Shown: in pieces, positions 5,893 to 17,015 of the stretch
How the letters are laid out: each line of letters begins with the position of its first letter
Numbering within the stretch: the stretch's first letter is position 1
Source: Bacteroidales bacterium
GTDB taxonomy: Bacteria; Bacteroidota; Bacteroidia; Bacteroidales; P3
NCBI GenBank assembly: GCA_031286005.1
Contig: JAITVC010000141.1
Span: forward strand, 1-20,371
DNA: 20,371 bases
Direction: 5' to 3'
Program-made: the position numbers and the translations under genes
Notes under the pieces: model-generated
Told to the model about the DNA's origin: nothing
Database searches by the model: none
The model's input: the letters and a program-made list of their open reading frames with translations, nothing else

Positions 5893-7194
5893 ATGAAACA
5901 TAAGTTAAGTAATTATATACATATCAAGGAAAAAGATGATGTAATTTTGATTTATACCATGATGAATGATGCTTATTTTGCATTATCAAAGGATAAATAC
6001 GATTTATTATTGCAAGATAATGTCGACAAAATTAAAGAACAAAACACGAACTTTTTTAGTGCAATGAAAAAGCTTGGCGTGTTGATTCCATCGGATTTAA
6101 ACGAGATCGAATCTGTCCAAATGAACAATCGAAAACAAGTCTTTAATAACAATCATTATAAGTTAACTATTAATCCAACATTAGAGTGTAATTTTAGATG
6201 TTGGTATTGCTACGAAGAACATCCAAAAGGCTATATGTCAAAAGATACAATGAGGTCGATTGTTAAATACGTAGAAAGAATGATTAATGAGGATGGCATA
6301 AAGCATATTAACTTAGATTGGTTTGGCGGAGAACCTTTGTTATACTATGATGAAGTTGTATTCCCGTTATCAAAGAAAATAATGAATATAGCAAAAAAAA
6401 ATAATGTGGGATTTTCTAATGGAGCCACAACAAATGGGTATATGATGAATGAAAAAAAGATTTCTTCTTTTGTTACCATCTCATTAAATAATTTTCAGAT
6501 TACGCTTGATGGAAATAAGGAGTTGCATGACAAAATTCGATATAATGAGAAAAAAGGAGGTTCATACGAACAAATTATTGAAAATTTAAGAATGCTATCC
6601 ATCCGTGAAAATGTTACAATTCAGCTTAGGATTAATTATACTCAAAAAACTTTAGAAAAGATAACAGAAATATTGGATGACCTACCGGAGCCAAATTCCA
6701 CAAAAGGTAAAATCCAAATAATGTTCCAACAAGTTTGGCAAGATAGCTTAAAGAAAAATGTTTCGTCAGACAATGTTCAAGATGTATTTCGTAAGAAAGG
6801 TTTCAGTGTAAATGGAGCCCATATAAACCCCAATTTTTATACCTGCTATGCCGATTGCTATTATCAATCTGTTATTAATTACAATGGCGATATTTTCAAG
6901 TGTACTGCAAGAGATTTTTATACATATCAACCAGATGGCAAGTTAGACAAAAACGGAGAAATCGTTTGGAATGAGAGTATTTTAAGTAAAAGACTTGGAA
7001 AAGCGACATTTGAAAATGAAAAATGTTTATCCTGCAATTATTTACCTGCATGTACAGGTCCTTGCAGCCAAAAAGTAGTTGAACTTTCATCTTTTGATAA
7101 ATTTGACCGAATATGTAATAAAGAAGGAATAATAAGCACAATAAATCAATCTTTTGATCGATTTTATGAAAAATTAAATATGAACACACTATGA
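5893..7194 (+). CDS. Radical SAM/SPASM peptide maturase
   Basis: This 433-residue enzyme has the three parts of a peptide-modifying radical SAM protein. Residues 1-75 resemble a PqqD-like leader-recognition domain (winged-helix pattern ending in a G-V-L-I motif). The radical SAM barrel carries CNFRCWYC with C99, C103 and C106 for the [4Fe-4S]-SAM cluster and the GGEP motif at 145-148. The C-terminal SPASM region has C318, C322, C337, C378, C381, C387, C391 and C408 for auxiliary clusters. Such enzymes form thioether or other radical-derived cross-links in precursor peptides. The two Cys-rich GG-leader peptides directly upstream are the obvious substrates. Its stop overlaps the ATG of the S41 protease gene (ATGA, 7191-7194), implying coupled translation. 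The reaction type is inference. AT-rich codon use suggests an acquired island. Confidence 0.92.
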   Translation: MKHKLSNYIHIKEKDDVILIYTMMNDAYFALSKDKYDLLLQDNVDKIKEQNTNFFSAMKKLGVLIPSDLNEIESVQMNNRKQVFNNNHYKLTINPTLECNFRCWYCYEEHPKGYMSKDTMRSIVKYVERMINEDGIKHINLDWFGGEPLLYYDEVVFPLSKKIMNIAKKNNVGFSNGATTNGYMMNEKKISSFVTISLNNFQITLDGNKELHDKIRYNEKKGGSYEQIIENLRMLSIRENVTIQLRINYTQKTLEKITEILDDLPEPNSTKGKIQIMFQQVWQDSLKKNVSSDNVQDVFRKKGFSVNGAHINPNFYTCYADCYYQSVINYNGDIFKCTARDFYTYQPDGKLDKNGEIVWNESILSKRLGKATFENEKCLSCNYLPACTGPCSQKVVELSSFDKFDRICNKEGIISTINQSFDRFYEKLNMNTL

Positions 7195-8825
7195 AAAAGG
7201 CATTACAGACAACATTATTGATTATTTTATCAACGCTTTCAATTTTGGGGCACTCCCAATCATTGAACACAACAAAAAAAAATGGCATAAAAATTTATGT
7301 TGATCAAGGTGTAGTATCAGATTGGAGTTTGTCGTCAGAAACCGAAACGGATATTTATGAAATCTATAATCCATCGTTTGCTGAAAAGAAGGTTCGTTTC
7401 GTTTCCGATATAGATTCGATTTGTTTTGTTGTTAAGCACGATACGACCATCCATTTCGATATTGTCTATAATCAAACAACGACGTATCCAAATGCGATTG
7501 TTGTAACTACTTCCAGCGAATTACCGAACACCATAAGCATGGATAAAAAATTGTATTTTTTAAGTTATTTTTGGAGTGAAGTGAAATATAATTTTGTGTT
7601 CTTCGATGAACTTGGCTTTAGTTGGGATAGCCTTTATAAATCAACGATTCAAGAAGTAATTTCGTCGAAAGACGACTACGAATACTATCAAATTCTGAAG
7701 AAATTTTCGGCATCTTTAAAAGATGGACATACGGAAATTTCAGATAGAGGGCAATTTTACAAATATAAGGATTATGTTCCCTTTATCGGAAAGTTTATCA
7801 ACAACGAGTTTTTCGTTACAAACGTAACAATACCCCACGATAAAATTATCCCTCCCGGCTCGAAAGTTATTGAGGTTAATGGACTGCCGATAAACAATTA
7901 TTTGGAAGAAAAAATCTATCCGTTTGTTAATGCAAAATCGCCATCAAGAGTTAGAATGCTTGCGGAATCCATGCTTCTGGCTGCTGATTTAATAACGGAC
8001 TCTTTGAAATTGCGATTCATTACTCCGCAGAATGAAACCAAATATCATGTTTTTGCACGAAATGGTGAAGCAACGCGAACTGAAAATGAAAAGTATAGCG
8101 GATTTTCGCCGGAATGGCCTCGCCAAGCATTTTCGTTGTCGTGGGAAGAAAATGATGTTGCTCTATTATCTATTAACACATTTAATGCGAAAAATATAGC
8201 GCAATTGGATGCTTTGTTGGATGAAGTAAGCAAAGCCAAAGGGTTAATCATAGATTTGCGATATAACGGAGGAGGGTCTACACTTCAAGCCTATAAAGTA
8301 CTCGAACGAATTTCAAAACAAAATTATTTTTTAACTTATGGGTATCAAACCAGAATAAATGATGGTGTGAAACGTGCCAATGGCAACTGGATTGAACAAT
8401 ATAGAGATTACAATATGGACAAAGCTTATCGGACAGAACTTCCCGATACGATGTACATCCCAGACTCTATCCAAAAATTCAATATGCCAATTATTATTCT
8501 GATTAGTGAATTTACGTTTTCCGCTGCAGAAGATTTCTTAATTATGTTGTATGAAATGGAAAATCGTCCTTTGCTTATTGGTACTCCTACCGGCGGGTCA
8601 ACCGGATCTCCTTTGGTTATTGCGACCGGTGTGGTAGGAGAAGATTTTCCAGGTGGTGGTTATGCACGATTATGTACGAGACGTGTTTTATTTCCATATT
8701 CATTAAAACCATTCAACAGTAGTATTATGCCAGATATTTTGATAGAATATGATTCTGTGGAAGAGTATTTAAGAGGAAAAGATAAAGTTTTGAATAAGGC
8801 ACGAGAAATGATGAAACATAAATAA
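7191..8825 (+). CDS. Exported S41-family (tail-specific/tricorn-like) serine protease
   Basis: The product is 544 residues with a cleavable signal peptide (hydrophobic residues 4-20, likely cut near GHSQ, residue 23), so it acts outside the cytoplasm. A middle PDZ-like part (about 200-285) contains PPGSKVIEVNGLPI. The S41 core has GLIIDLRYNGGGS (351-363), the nucleophile region SEFTFSAAED with Ser444, and GTPTGGSTG (464-472). SLKDGHTEIS (175-184) with His180 matches the histidine motif of the tricorn/S41B type; no catalytic Lys of the CtpA type is evident. It is coupled to the radical SAM gene by an ATGA overlap and lies in the same operon, so it could cleave or degrade the modified peptide after export, or confer immunity by proteolysis. 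This role is inference. Confidence 0.9.
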   Translation: MKKALQTTLLIILSTLSILGHSQSLNTTKKNGIKIYVDQGVVSDWSLSSETETDIYEIYNPSFAEKKVRFVSDIDSICFVVKHDTTIHFDIVYNQTTTYPNAIVVTTSSELPNTISMDKKLYFLSYFWSEVKYNFVFFDELGFSWDSLYKSTIQEVISSKDDYEYYQILKKFSASLKDGHTEISDRGQFYKYKDYVPFIGKFINNEFFVTNVTIPHDKIIPPGSKVIEVNGLPINNYLEEKIYPFVNAKSPSRVRMLAESMLLAADLITDSLKLRFITPQNETKYHVFARNGEATRTENEKYSGFSPEWPRQAFSLSWEENDVALLSINTFNAKNIAQLDALLDEVSKAKGLIIDLRYNGGGSTLQAYKVLERISKQNYFLTYGYQTRINDGVKRANGNWIEQYRDYNMDKAYRTELPDTMYIPDSIQKFNMPIIILISEFTFSAAEDFLIMLYEMENRPLLIGTPTGGSTGSPLVIATGVVGEDFPGGGYARLCTRRVLFPYSLKPFNSSIMPDILIEYDSVEEYLRGKDKVLNKAREMMKHK

Positions 8826-8828
8826 ACT

Positions 8829-11381
<2,553 letters not shown>

Positions 11382-11387
11382 AATTTG

Positions 11388-12911
11388 TTATTTTGGACAA
11401 ATAACTTTAAATCTTGGTATCTGGTCTTTTTTCTTCTTCAATTTCTTTGCTAAGTTATTCGCTCCCATATTATCTCTAATACTTATTAATATTTCTTTTT
11501 TTCTCAATTCTGTAACTTCGGTATTGTAAATAAGTAAATCATCTGAACGTAATGCTGTTTTAATATCAGCAGGAGAAATTTCTTTTCCGTCCATTCCAAG
11601 AAGTACAATTTTCTTCTGATTGTTTGTTAGGTTGTTTTTAATGAATAAGTTGAGCCACTCTTGCTGTTTAGGTGAATAGACTGTTTTATTACTTAGTGTT
11701 ACTTTGAACCATGAACCATTTGAATATAATGTAGGTCTTTCTAATTCGTTTTCATCCATTAAGTTAAATATACGTCTCATTCCTTCGCCAAGTTCACGCA
11801 TTAGTTTGTATTCTCTTAAAATTCTTGCGATAAGTGGATTTCTTGATTCGTGAGCACCTTCAAGTTCGTAGAGATTTTTTATCGTTATAGTTGATAATAA
11901 AGCACCAGGGCTTTTTATCTCTATCCTATCATTGAAAATATAAATTTCAATACCATTTTGATTGGAATAATCTCTATGAGCAATGGCATTAAGTACAGTT
12001 TCTTTACAAGCATCTTCCGGATAAATATATTTTTGTTCAAATTTAGCATCAGAACCAAATTCTGTTTTATAAGCCAAATAAGGTCTTAGATTTTCCCAAG
12101 ATTTAAACCACAAATCAAAAATATTCCCTTGAACACTCTCATCACTTATTACATTGTAGTTTTCGCCGGATTTTAATTCGTTGCCATTTACTTTTAGAAA
12201 CCGTATTTGGCATTTTGAATGCCAACGACCGATTTCATTGGATTTAGCAAACAGCAACAAAGCCGCTCGTTTCAAACGCAATCCATTTGTTCCATAAGCA
12301 GCCAAACCTGTTTGTTGTAAAAATAGTTCTATACTTAAACCTTTTATATATGAATCAGCGACACCTTGTAAAAACGATAAATCTAAATCTGTTACTAATG
12401 CCCCATCTACAAACTGGCTATCGTATTCTCGAGAACGTATTTCCTGACGTTCGAAATGTATTTTATCCACAGATTCAGGCATTGTAGATTTATCTTTTCT
12501 GCGAACACATCTACCATCTGGTAATTGATAAATTTGAGATACTCCTTTATTCACTGCAAAATACAAAATAGTTTTTCCGTCTATATCCAATTTTGTTGCA
12601 ATAGACAAAGGTAATTCTTGTCCGTGATAAATATGTGTTTTGGTAGCTGCAAGCATTGTGTCAATATCTTCTTCCGAATGAGGGATGCCGGTAATTATTC
12701 CATCATCTTCAACGCCAATAAGTAATTCTCCTCCATCAGCATTGGCAAATGAAACTAAAGCTTCGCCAATATCTTCACAGATTTTCTTTGCTAACCTCGG
12801 TTTTTTACTATCAGGTTTTCCCTCTAATGCAGTTTTAAATTCCCTGAAATGGCTTTCGCCAAGAGCAATAGTGTTTTTTACTCTTTCTTGTATAATCAAC
12901 ATATTTTCCAT
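11388..12911 (-). CDS. AlbA_2/Schlafen-type DNA-binding, ATP-binding regulator-like protein
   Basis: The protein has 507 residues. The N-terminal AlbA_2 (Schlafen) domain, about residues 15-145, has FREFK (22-26) and FANADGGELLIGVEDDG (55-71). A GHKL-like ATPase region (HATPase_c_4) follows at about 295-385, with NAIAHRDYS (308-316), IEIKSPG (330-336), ESRNPLIA (355-362) and ELGEGMRRI (373-381). The C-terminal 100 residues look like a winged-helix tail. This is the COG2865-type architecture, usually annotated as a predicted transcriptional regulator or ATP-binding protein; the function is largely unknown. Codon use looks more AT-rich than in metG and rsmE on either side, so I infer a later insertion. 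A second in-frame Met at residue 4 is a possible start. Confidence 0.85.
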   Translation of the reverse strand: MENMLIIQERVKNTIALGESHFREFKTALEGKPDSKKPRLAKKICEDIGEALVSFANADGGELLIGVEDDGIITGIPHSEEDIDTMLAATKTHIYHGQELPLSIATKLDIDGKTILYFAVNKGVSQIYQLPDGRCVRRKDKSTMPESVDKIHFERQEIRSREYDSQFVDGALVTDLDLSFLQGVADSYIKGLSIELFLQQTGLAAYGTNGLRLKRAALLLFAKSNEIGRWHSKCQIRFLKVNGNELKSGENYNVISDESVQGNIFDLWFKSWENLRPYLAYKTEFGSDAKFEQKYIYPEDACKETVLNAIAHRDYSNQNGIEIYIFNDRIEIKSPGALLSTITIKNLYELEGAHESRNPLIARILREYKLMRELGEGMRRIFNLMDENELERPTLYSNGSWFKVTLSNKTVYSPKQQEWLNLFIKNNLTNNQKKIVLLGMDGKEISPADIKTALRSDDLLIYNTEVTELRKKEILISIRDNMGANNLAKKLKKKKDQIPRFKVICPK

Positions 12912-12966
12912 AAACTACATTTTTAGATAATTATTGTTTTCCCTTTGTTTTATTTGAAATGCACGA

Positions 12967-14667
12967 TCAATTCTTCGATGCCTCCAATTTCGCCATTTGT
13001 GCGGACACTTGGTCGTCTTCAATTCTGGAGAAGAGATGATCTGCTTTGTTGATTTGGTGCGCTGTGGGCACTAAATCAATACGTCCGGCTTCGGCCCATT
13101 TCTGCGTGGGGATGTTCAGCATCCGATTGATTCTTTCAGCGGTAAACGGCAAAAATGGCTCGCCGAGGATGGCTAAATTGGCGCAGATTTGCAGGCTTAG
13201 ATTTAGAATAGTTTTTACGCGTTCGGGCTCAGTTTTTTGGAGTTTCCAAGGCTCGGTTTCGGTGAGGTATTTATTGCCTACACGTGCCAAATTCATTAGT
13301 TCTGTGAGGGCTTCACGGAATTTGTAATGTTCTATGCACGTGGCCACTTTTTGCGGAATGGCTTTGATTTCTTCGATAACTTCTTTGTCGAGGGCTGTCA
13401 AATCTGTGCATTCGGGCACTTTACCTTCGTAATATTTATCAATCAAAACGATGGTTCTGTTCACAAAGTTGCCAAAGATGGCCAGCAATTCGCTGTTGTT
13501 GCGCGTTTGGAAATCTTTCCATGTGAAATCGTTGTCCTTGGTTTCGGGTGCATTTGCGGTAAGCACATAGCGCAAAACGTCTTGTTGATTGGGGAAATCC
13601 AACAAATATTCGTGCAACCAAACCGCCCAATTGCGAGAGGTGGATATTTTATCGTTTTCGAGATTCAGAAACTCGTTGGCCGGCACGTTATCGGGCATGA
13701 TATAGGAACCTTCCGCCTTCAACATCGCCGGAAAGATGATACAGTGAAACACGATATTGTCTTTCCCAATGAAATGCACAAGCTTGGTTTCCTCGTCTTT
13801 CCAATATTTTTCCCAATCATCACGCAATTCTTTCGTTGCGGAAATATAGCCGATTGGCGCATCAAACCACACGTAGAGCACTTTGCCTTCGGCATCTTCG
13901 AGAGGCACTTTCACGCCCCAATCCAAGTCGCGCGTTACGGCTCTGGGTTGCAAACCTAAATCAATCCACGACTTGCATTGCCCGTAAACATTGGTTTTCC
14001 AATCATCTTTATGACCTTCCAAAATCCATTGTTTGAAGAAATCTTCGTATTGGTCTAAGGGCAAATACCAGTGTTTGGTTTCCCTCAAAACAGGCACATT
14101 TCCACTGATGGCAGATTTCGGATTAATCAAATCCATGGCGCTAAGCGATGTACCGCATTTTTCACATTGATCGCCATACGCATTCGGATTGTGGCAATGG
14201 GGGCATTCGCCGGTAATATAGCGGTCTGCAAGAAACTGATTGTTGGCTTCGTCGAAATATTGTTCGCTGGTTTTCTCAATAAACTTGCCGTTGTTGTAAA
14301 GTGTTTTGAAGAAATCCGAAGCGGTTTCGTGATGAATTTTTGCTGAGGTGCGCGAATAAATATCGAACGAAATGCCCAATTCCACGAAGGATTGCTTGAT
14401 GATGGTGTGATATTTATCCACAATATCTTGCGGTGTAACGCCTTGTTGACGGGCTTTTATAGTAATCGGAACCCCATGTTCGTCGCTTCCACCGATAAAT
14501 ACCACATCTTTGTTTGTCGAGCGCAGATAGCGCACATAGATGTCGGCAGGCACATAAACGCCCGCCAAATGGCCGATATGGATAGGTCCGTTGGCGTAAG
14601 GAAGTGCGGTTGTAACGGTGTAGCGTTTGGGGTTTTTAACTTGCAGTTGTTCAAAATTCATAGACAA
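12967..14667 (-). CDS. metG: Methionyl-tRNA synthetase, short form without C-terminal tRNA-binding domain
   Basis: This 566-residue class I synthetase charges tRNA-Met and initiator tRNA with methionine. It has the HIGH motif (HIGH, 30-33), a zinc-knuckle pair CPHC...CEKC (C155, C158, C168, C171) and the KMSKS variant DKISTS (339-344) followed by RNWAVW. The anticodon-binding helical domain runs to about 540. The protein ends KLEASKN; from general knowledge, many Bacteroidetes MetG proteins continue about 110 residues with an EMAP/Trbp111-like domain, which is absent here and not visible in the 55 bp before the AlbA_2 gene. The catalytic body is complete, so it should be active, since truncated MetG works in E. 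coli. Met3 (14661) is an alternative start. Confidence 0.95.
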   Translation of the reverse strand: MSMNFEQLQVKNPKRYTVTTALPYANGPIHIGHLAGVYVPADIYVRYLRSTNKDVVFIGGSDEHGVPITIKARQQGVTPQDIVDKYHTIIKQSFVELGISFDIYSRTSAKIHHETASDFFKTLYNNGKFIEKTSEQYFDEANNQFLADRYITGECPHCHNPNAYGDQCEKCGTSLSAMDLINPKSAISGNVPVLRETKHWYLPLDQYEDFFKQWILEGHKDDWKTNVYGQCKSWIDLGLQPRAVTRDLDWGVKVPLEDAEGKVLYVWFDAPIGYISATKELRDDWEKYWKDEETKLVHFIGKDNIVFHCIIFPAMLKAEGSYIMPDNVPANEFLNLENDKISTSRNWAVWLHEYLLDFPNQQDVLRYVLTANAPETKDNDFTWKDFQTRNNSELLAIFGNFVNRTIVLIDKYYEGKVPECTDLTALDKEVIEEIKAIPQKVATCIEHYKFREALTELMNLARVGNKYLTETEPWKLQKTEPERVKTILNLSLQICANLAILGEPFLPFTAERINRMLNIPTQKWAEAGRIDLVPTAHQINKADHLFSRIEDDQVSAQMAKLEASKN

Positions 14668-14695
14668 TGTGTAAAAATAATAGGATTTTTTGTTT

Positions 14696-14703
14696 TAACT
14701 TTG
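14696..14703 (+). promoter_or_regulatory. Possible divergent -7 box for the serine hydrolase
   Basis: TAACTTTG here is the mirror of the metG -7 box, making the palindrome TTAACTTTGCAAAGTTAA. No clear TTTG lies 19-21 nt upstream on the plus strand, so use as a promoter is uncertain. Confidence 0.4.
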
Positions 14704-14735
14704 CAAAGTTAAGCAAAAATTGCGAACGGCGCAAG
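14704..14735 (-). promoter_or_regulatory. Promoter of metG
   Basis: On the minus strand CTTG (14732-14735), 20 nt and TAACTTTG (14704-14711) form the promoter 36 nt ahead of metG. The -7 box touches an oppositely oriented TAACTTTG at 14696-14703. Confidence 0.7.
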
Positions 14736-14788
14736 TGTTGAACAAAGTTAATTACGAAATTTTTCTACTTATGGGTAAACTTATACAC

Positions 14789-15961
14789 ATGACAACAACA
14801 CAAAAAATCCTGCTTTTATTGGCAGTTGCAGGAGGTTTCACTGTTTATGCCAATATCCACCGCGAACGGGTTAAAGACCCTGAATATTTTGAGGCGAAAA
14901 TTGAAACGGCCATTGATTCGACTCGATACAAACAAATCGACGAGATTCTGACCACTGCTTTTGAAAAAGGACGTTTCAACGGCCATGTGCTGTATGCCGA
15001 AAATGGTAAGATTTTGTATAATTCGGCATTTGGCTACGAGAACTTGAAGACCAAGAAACCCCTAACCGACAGTTCGGTTTTTCAATTGGCCTCAACCAGC
15101 AAACCGTTTACAGCTCTGGCTATTCTCAAATTGCACCAAGACCAGAAATTGGACATTAATCAGCCCGTTATTTTTTATTTACCTGATTTTCCTTTCAAAA
15201 ATATTACCATCAAACACCTTTTGCAACACCGTTCCGGATTGCCCAATTACGTGTATTTGTCGCACAAGAATTGGGATTTTCGCAAGCCAATGACCAATGC
15301 GGACATCACCCCATTGATGAAGAAAACGAAGGCTCGATTGCAGTTTAATCCCGATAGCCGGTTTCAATATTGCAATACCAACTATGCCTATTTGGCGAGT
15401 ATTGTTGAGAAAGCGAGCGGAAAAACGTTTCACGACTATATGAAAACCGAGATATTTGAGCCGCTGGCGATGTACAATACCTACGTGTATGCGTATGAAG
15501 ACCGAAAGTCTTATTCGGCCGTGAAAGGGTACGACTTTACCCGAAAACGGGGTTTCTACGAACGTCCTGCCGATTATTTGGATGGCGTTGTTGGCGATAA
15601 AGGCATTTACTCCACGGCGAATGATTTGTTTTTGTTTGACCAAGCCCTATACGATTATAAATTTATCTCAAAAAGCCTGCTCGACTTGGCTTTCACACCG
15701 GCACAACCGTTTGATGAGAAACACAACCGCGACTATGGTTTAGGGTTCCGTGTGAAATTAACCGACGAAGGCTACCCATTGGCCTATCATCACGGCTGGT
15801 GGAAAGGGTTTCGCACCTATTTTATTCACGATTACGAAAACCAACGCACGCTGATTTGGCTCAACAACCGCAGCGATGTTTCAGTTGCCGCCTATATGGG
15901 CGAAATTCTGCAAACAGGACTTTCGGAAGACGATCAGCCTACCTTGGGCGGAGGAAATTAA
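14789..15961 (+). CDS. Serine beta-lactamase-like hydrolase (class C / PBP fold)
   Basis: This 390-residue protein of the beta-lactamase (PF00144) family has the three active-site motifs: S102-T-S-K105 (SxxK), Y194-C-N196 (YxN) and H334-H335-G336 (in place of KTG). An N-terminal hydrophobic segment (about 6-21, QKILLLLAVAGGFTVYAN) is a signal peptide or membrane anchor, so it acts in the periplasm. Relatives include D-aminopeptidases, esterases and penicillin-binding-like enzymes; true beta-lactamase activity cannot be assumed. ATG 14789 puts the hydrophobic segment directly at the N-terminus. ATG 14771 and the frame from 14720 add residues that are not signal-like. It diverges from metG and ends before a strong terminator. 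Confidence 0.9.
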   Translation: MTTTQKILLLLAVAGGFTVYANIHRERVKDPEYFEAKIETAIDSTRYKQIDEILTTAFEKGRFNGHVLYAENGKILYNSAFGYENLKTKKPLTDSSVFQLASTSKPFTALAILKLHQDQKLDINQPVIFYLPDFPFKNITIKHLLQHRSGLPNYVYLSHKNWDFRKPMTNADITPLMKKTKARLQFNPDSRFQYCNTNYAYLASIVEKASGKTFHDYMKTEIFEPLAMYNTYVYAYEDRKSYSAVKGYDFTRKRGFYERPADYLDGVVGDKGIYSTANDLFLFDQALYDYKFISKSLLDLAFTPAQPFDEKHNRDYGLGFRVKLTDEGYPLAYHHGWWKGFRTYFIHDYENQRTLIWLNNRSDVSVAAYMGEILQTGLSEDDQPTLGGGN

Positions 15962-15988
15962 ACGGATACAAAACCTGACAAAATGTCA

Positions 15989-16029
15989 GTAGGGGGTCGA
16001 AAATTTTCGACCCCCTACATTGTTTTTTT
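15989..16029 (+). terminator. Intrinsic terminator after the serine hydrolase
   Basis: A perfect 30-bp palindrome, GTAGGGGGTCGAAAA and its mirror (15989-16018), is followed by a run of seven T (16023-16029). This is a textbook rho-independent terminator 27 nt after the stop. Confidence 0.9.
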
Positions 16030-16061
16030 GGTAAAAAGCACAAAAAACGGTGCTTTTTACC
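16030..16061. terminator. Second hairpin in tandem
   Basis: GGTAAAAAGCAC (16030-16041) and GTGCTTTTTACC (16050-16061) form a perfect 12-bp stem with an 8-nt loop, followed by a short T-rich stretch. It may back up the first terminator. Confidence 0.65.
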
Positions 16062-16346
16062 ACCATTTTTCATGGATGTATCCTTCGCTCATCCTATACT
16101 GATCCTATACTGCTCCTCTAATCTCCCTTTATTAAAAATTTTGCTCGTGATGAGATACGTTTTTGAGACTGACAAATTGTCAGTAGTTCCACCGACCGGA
16201 AAAAGTCCCTTGTAACCGACCGGGACGTTTTGCGTTTTGTCTTCCTTAACAGGTACGCTGTCTGATAAAACCGATGATTTTGTAGGTTGTAATTTATCCA
16301 ATTATCCATTCCTGCAATTTTACTACAACAAGCGATTAAATATTCG

Positions 16347-16586
16347 TTGTTTCATTCAAGATTGAATAAGGTTTTTGAAAAATACAGGAGTTTATTTAAT
16401 AATCTTAAAGGCAAAAACGAAAAAGAACAATACAATACGGAAATCATTAGAAATATTTTAGAATACGAAGCAACGATTTCTTGGGGTAATATTCTATTAG
16501 ACGAGAAAATATATAATGAAATGAATGCTTCACTGTCTGACAAGTGGGAAGCCTTAAAAAAAGAATATTTGATTGTCTCACGATGA
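16347..16586 (+). CDS. Orphan small ORF, hypothetical or gene remnant
   Basis: A 79-residue frame begins at TTG 16347 and is open back to a stop at 16290-16292, with no ATG near its start. The predicted protein is charged and looks helical (NKVFEKYRSLFNN... KWEALKKEYL), more protein-like than random frames nearby. I recognise no family. The lack of a good start, of a promoter and of a partner suggests the 3' end of a lost gene rather than an intact one. Repeat debris follows at 16619. Confidence 0.35.
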   Translation: MFHSRLNKVFEKYRSLFNNLKGKNEKEQYNTEIIRNILEYEATISWGNILLDEKIYNEMNASLSDKWEALKKEYLIVSR

Positions 16587-16618
16587 AAATGATAGTCTTT
16601 GTTAGCAATGCCCGATGA

Positions 16619-16663
16619 GCGGTGTTCAGAACTCCCGCTGGTGCGAACGTCCACGTCCGTGCC
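16619..16663. repeat. Partial relative of the rsmE palindromic element
   Basis: Compared with the minus-strand reading of 10789-10852, this shares GCG(A/G)TGTTCAGA, then GCTGG(C/T)GCG(G/A)AC and GTCCGTGCC in the same order, with small indels. The other arm is missing, so it is a half element. It lies in non-coding DNA. Confidence 0.65.
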
Positions 16664-16689
16664 GATAATAATAAAAACAATTAAGAAGT

Positions 16690-16740
16690 GTTAAAATTCA
16701 TTAACATTTCTGAAGTATTCATAATTTTTTTGTATCTTTG
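16690..16740 (+). promoter_or_regulatory. Promoter and possible operator of the antitoxin/PIN pair
   Basis: TATCTTTG at 16733-16740 is a good -7 box; the -33 position (TCTG, 16709-16712) is poor. An inverted repeat GTTAA (16690-16694) / TTAAC (16701-16705) just upstream could be an operator for antitoxin autoregulation, which is inference. Confidence 0.5.
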
Positions 16741-16784
16741 TGGTGTATTTTATCTAATTAATGAATAACTAAATAAAAACAGTT

Positions 16785-17015
16785 ATGGAAACAATGTTAC
16801 ATCAACCAACGTTCAATCCGTCGCAATTGTTTGTGCTAAAAACATTTGCAATAGCAAAAAGTGAAGAAGAAAGAGAGGAGCTGACAACTTTGTATCTTAA
16901 CTACATACAACAAAAAATGGACAAAGTAGCCAATCGTTTTTGGGACACTCACAACTTAGATGATACAAAAATGCAAGAGTTAATGTACGGTCATCTACGA
17001 TCTTCTAAAAAATGA
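16785..17015 (+). CDS. Putative antitoxin partner of a PIN-domain toxin
   Basis: This 76-residue, mostly helical, charged protein starts METMLHQPTFNPSQLFVLKTF. It resembles the small Bacteroidetes proteins beginning with a TLHQPTFN-like segment that precede PIN-domain toxins. Its stop overlaps the ATG of the toxin frame (ATGA at 17012-17015), the usual coupled layout of type II toxin-antitoxin pairs, where the antitoxin binds and silences the RNase and often represses the operon. No DNA-binding motif is obvious. Met4 (16794) is an alternative start. The frame is intact although its toxin partner is broken. Confidence 0.7.
   Translation: METMLHQPTFNPSQLFVLKTFAIAKSEEEREELTTLYLNYIQQKMDKVANRFWDTHNLDDTKMQELMYGHLRSSKK

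Larger units (their letters stand above)
15962..16346. other. Gene-free stretch with terminators and short repeats
   Basis: After the two hairpins the stretch has a repeated short palindrome: CTGACAAAATGTCAG at 15975-15989 and CTGACAAATTGTCAG at 16169-16183, both followed by TAG. Minus-strand open frames (16089-16309) show no recognisable protein features. Confidence 0.6.

Noticed and set aside
11388..12911. A Schlafen-type phage defence gene
   Set aside because: The AlbA_2 plus GHKL-like ATPase architecture is usually annotated as regulator-like, and no defence partner lies nearby.
13327..13959. 210-codon plus-strand frame
   Set aside because: It is antisense to metG in a region of conserved synthetase sequence.
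16089..16309. Minus-strand frames of 63-70 codons after the terminators
   Set aside because: They overlap each other in different frames, cover short repeats, and have no motif or promoter.
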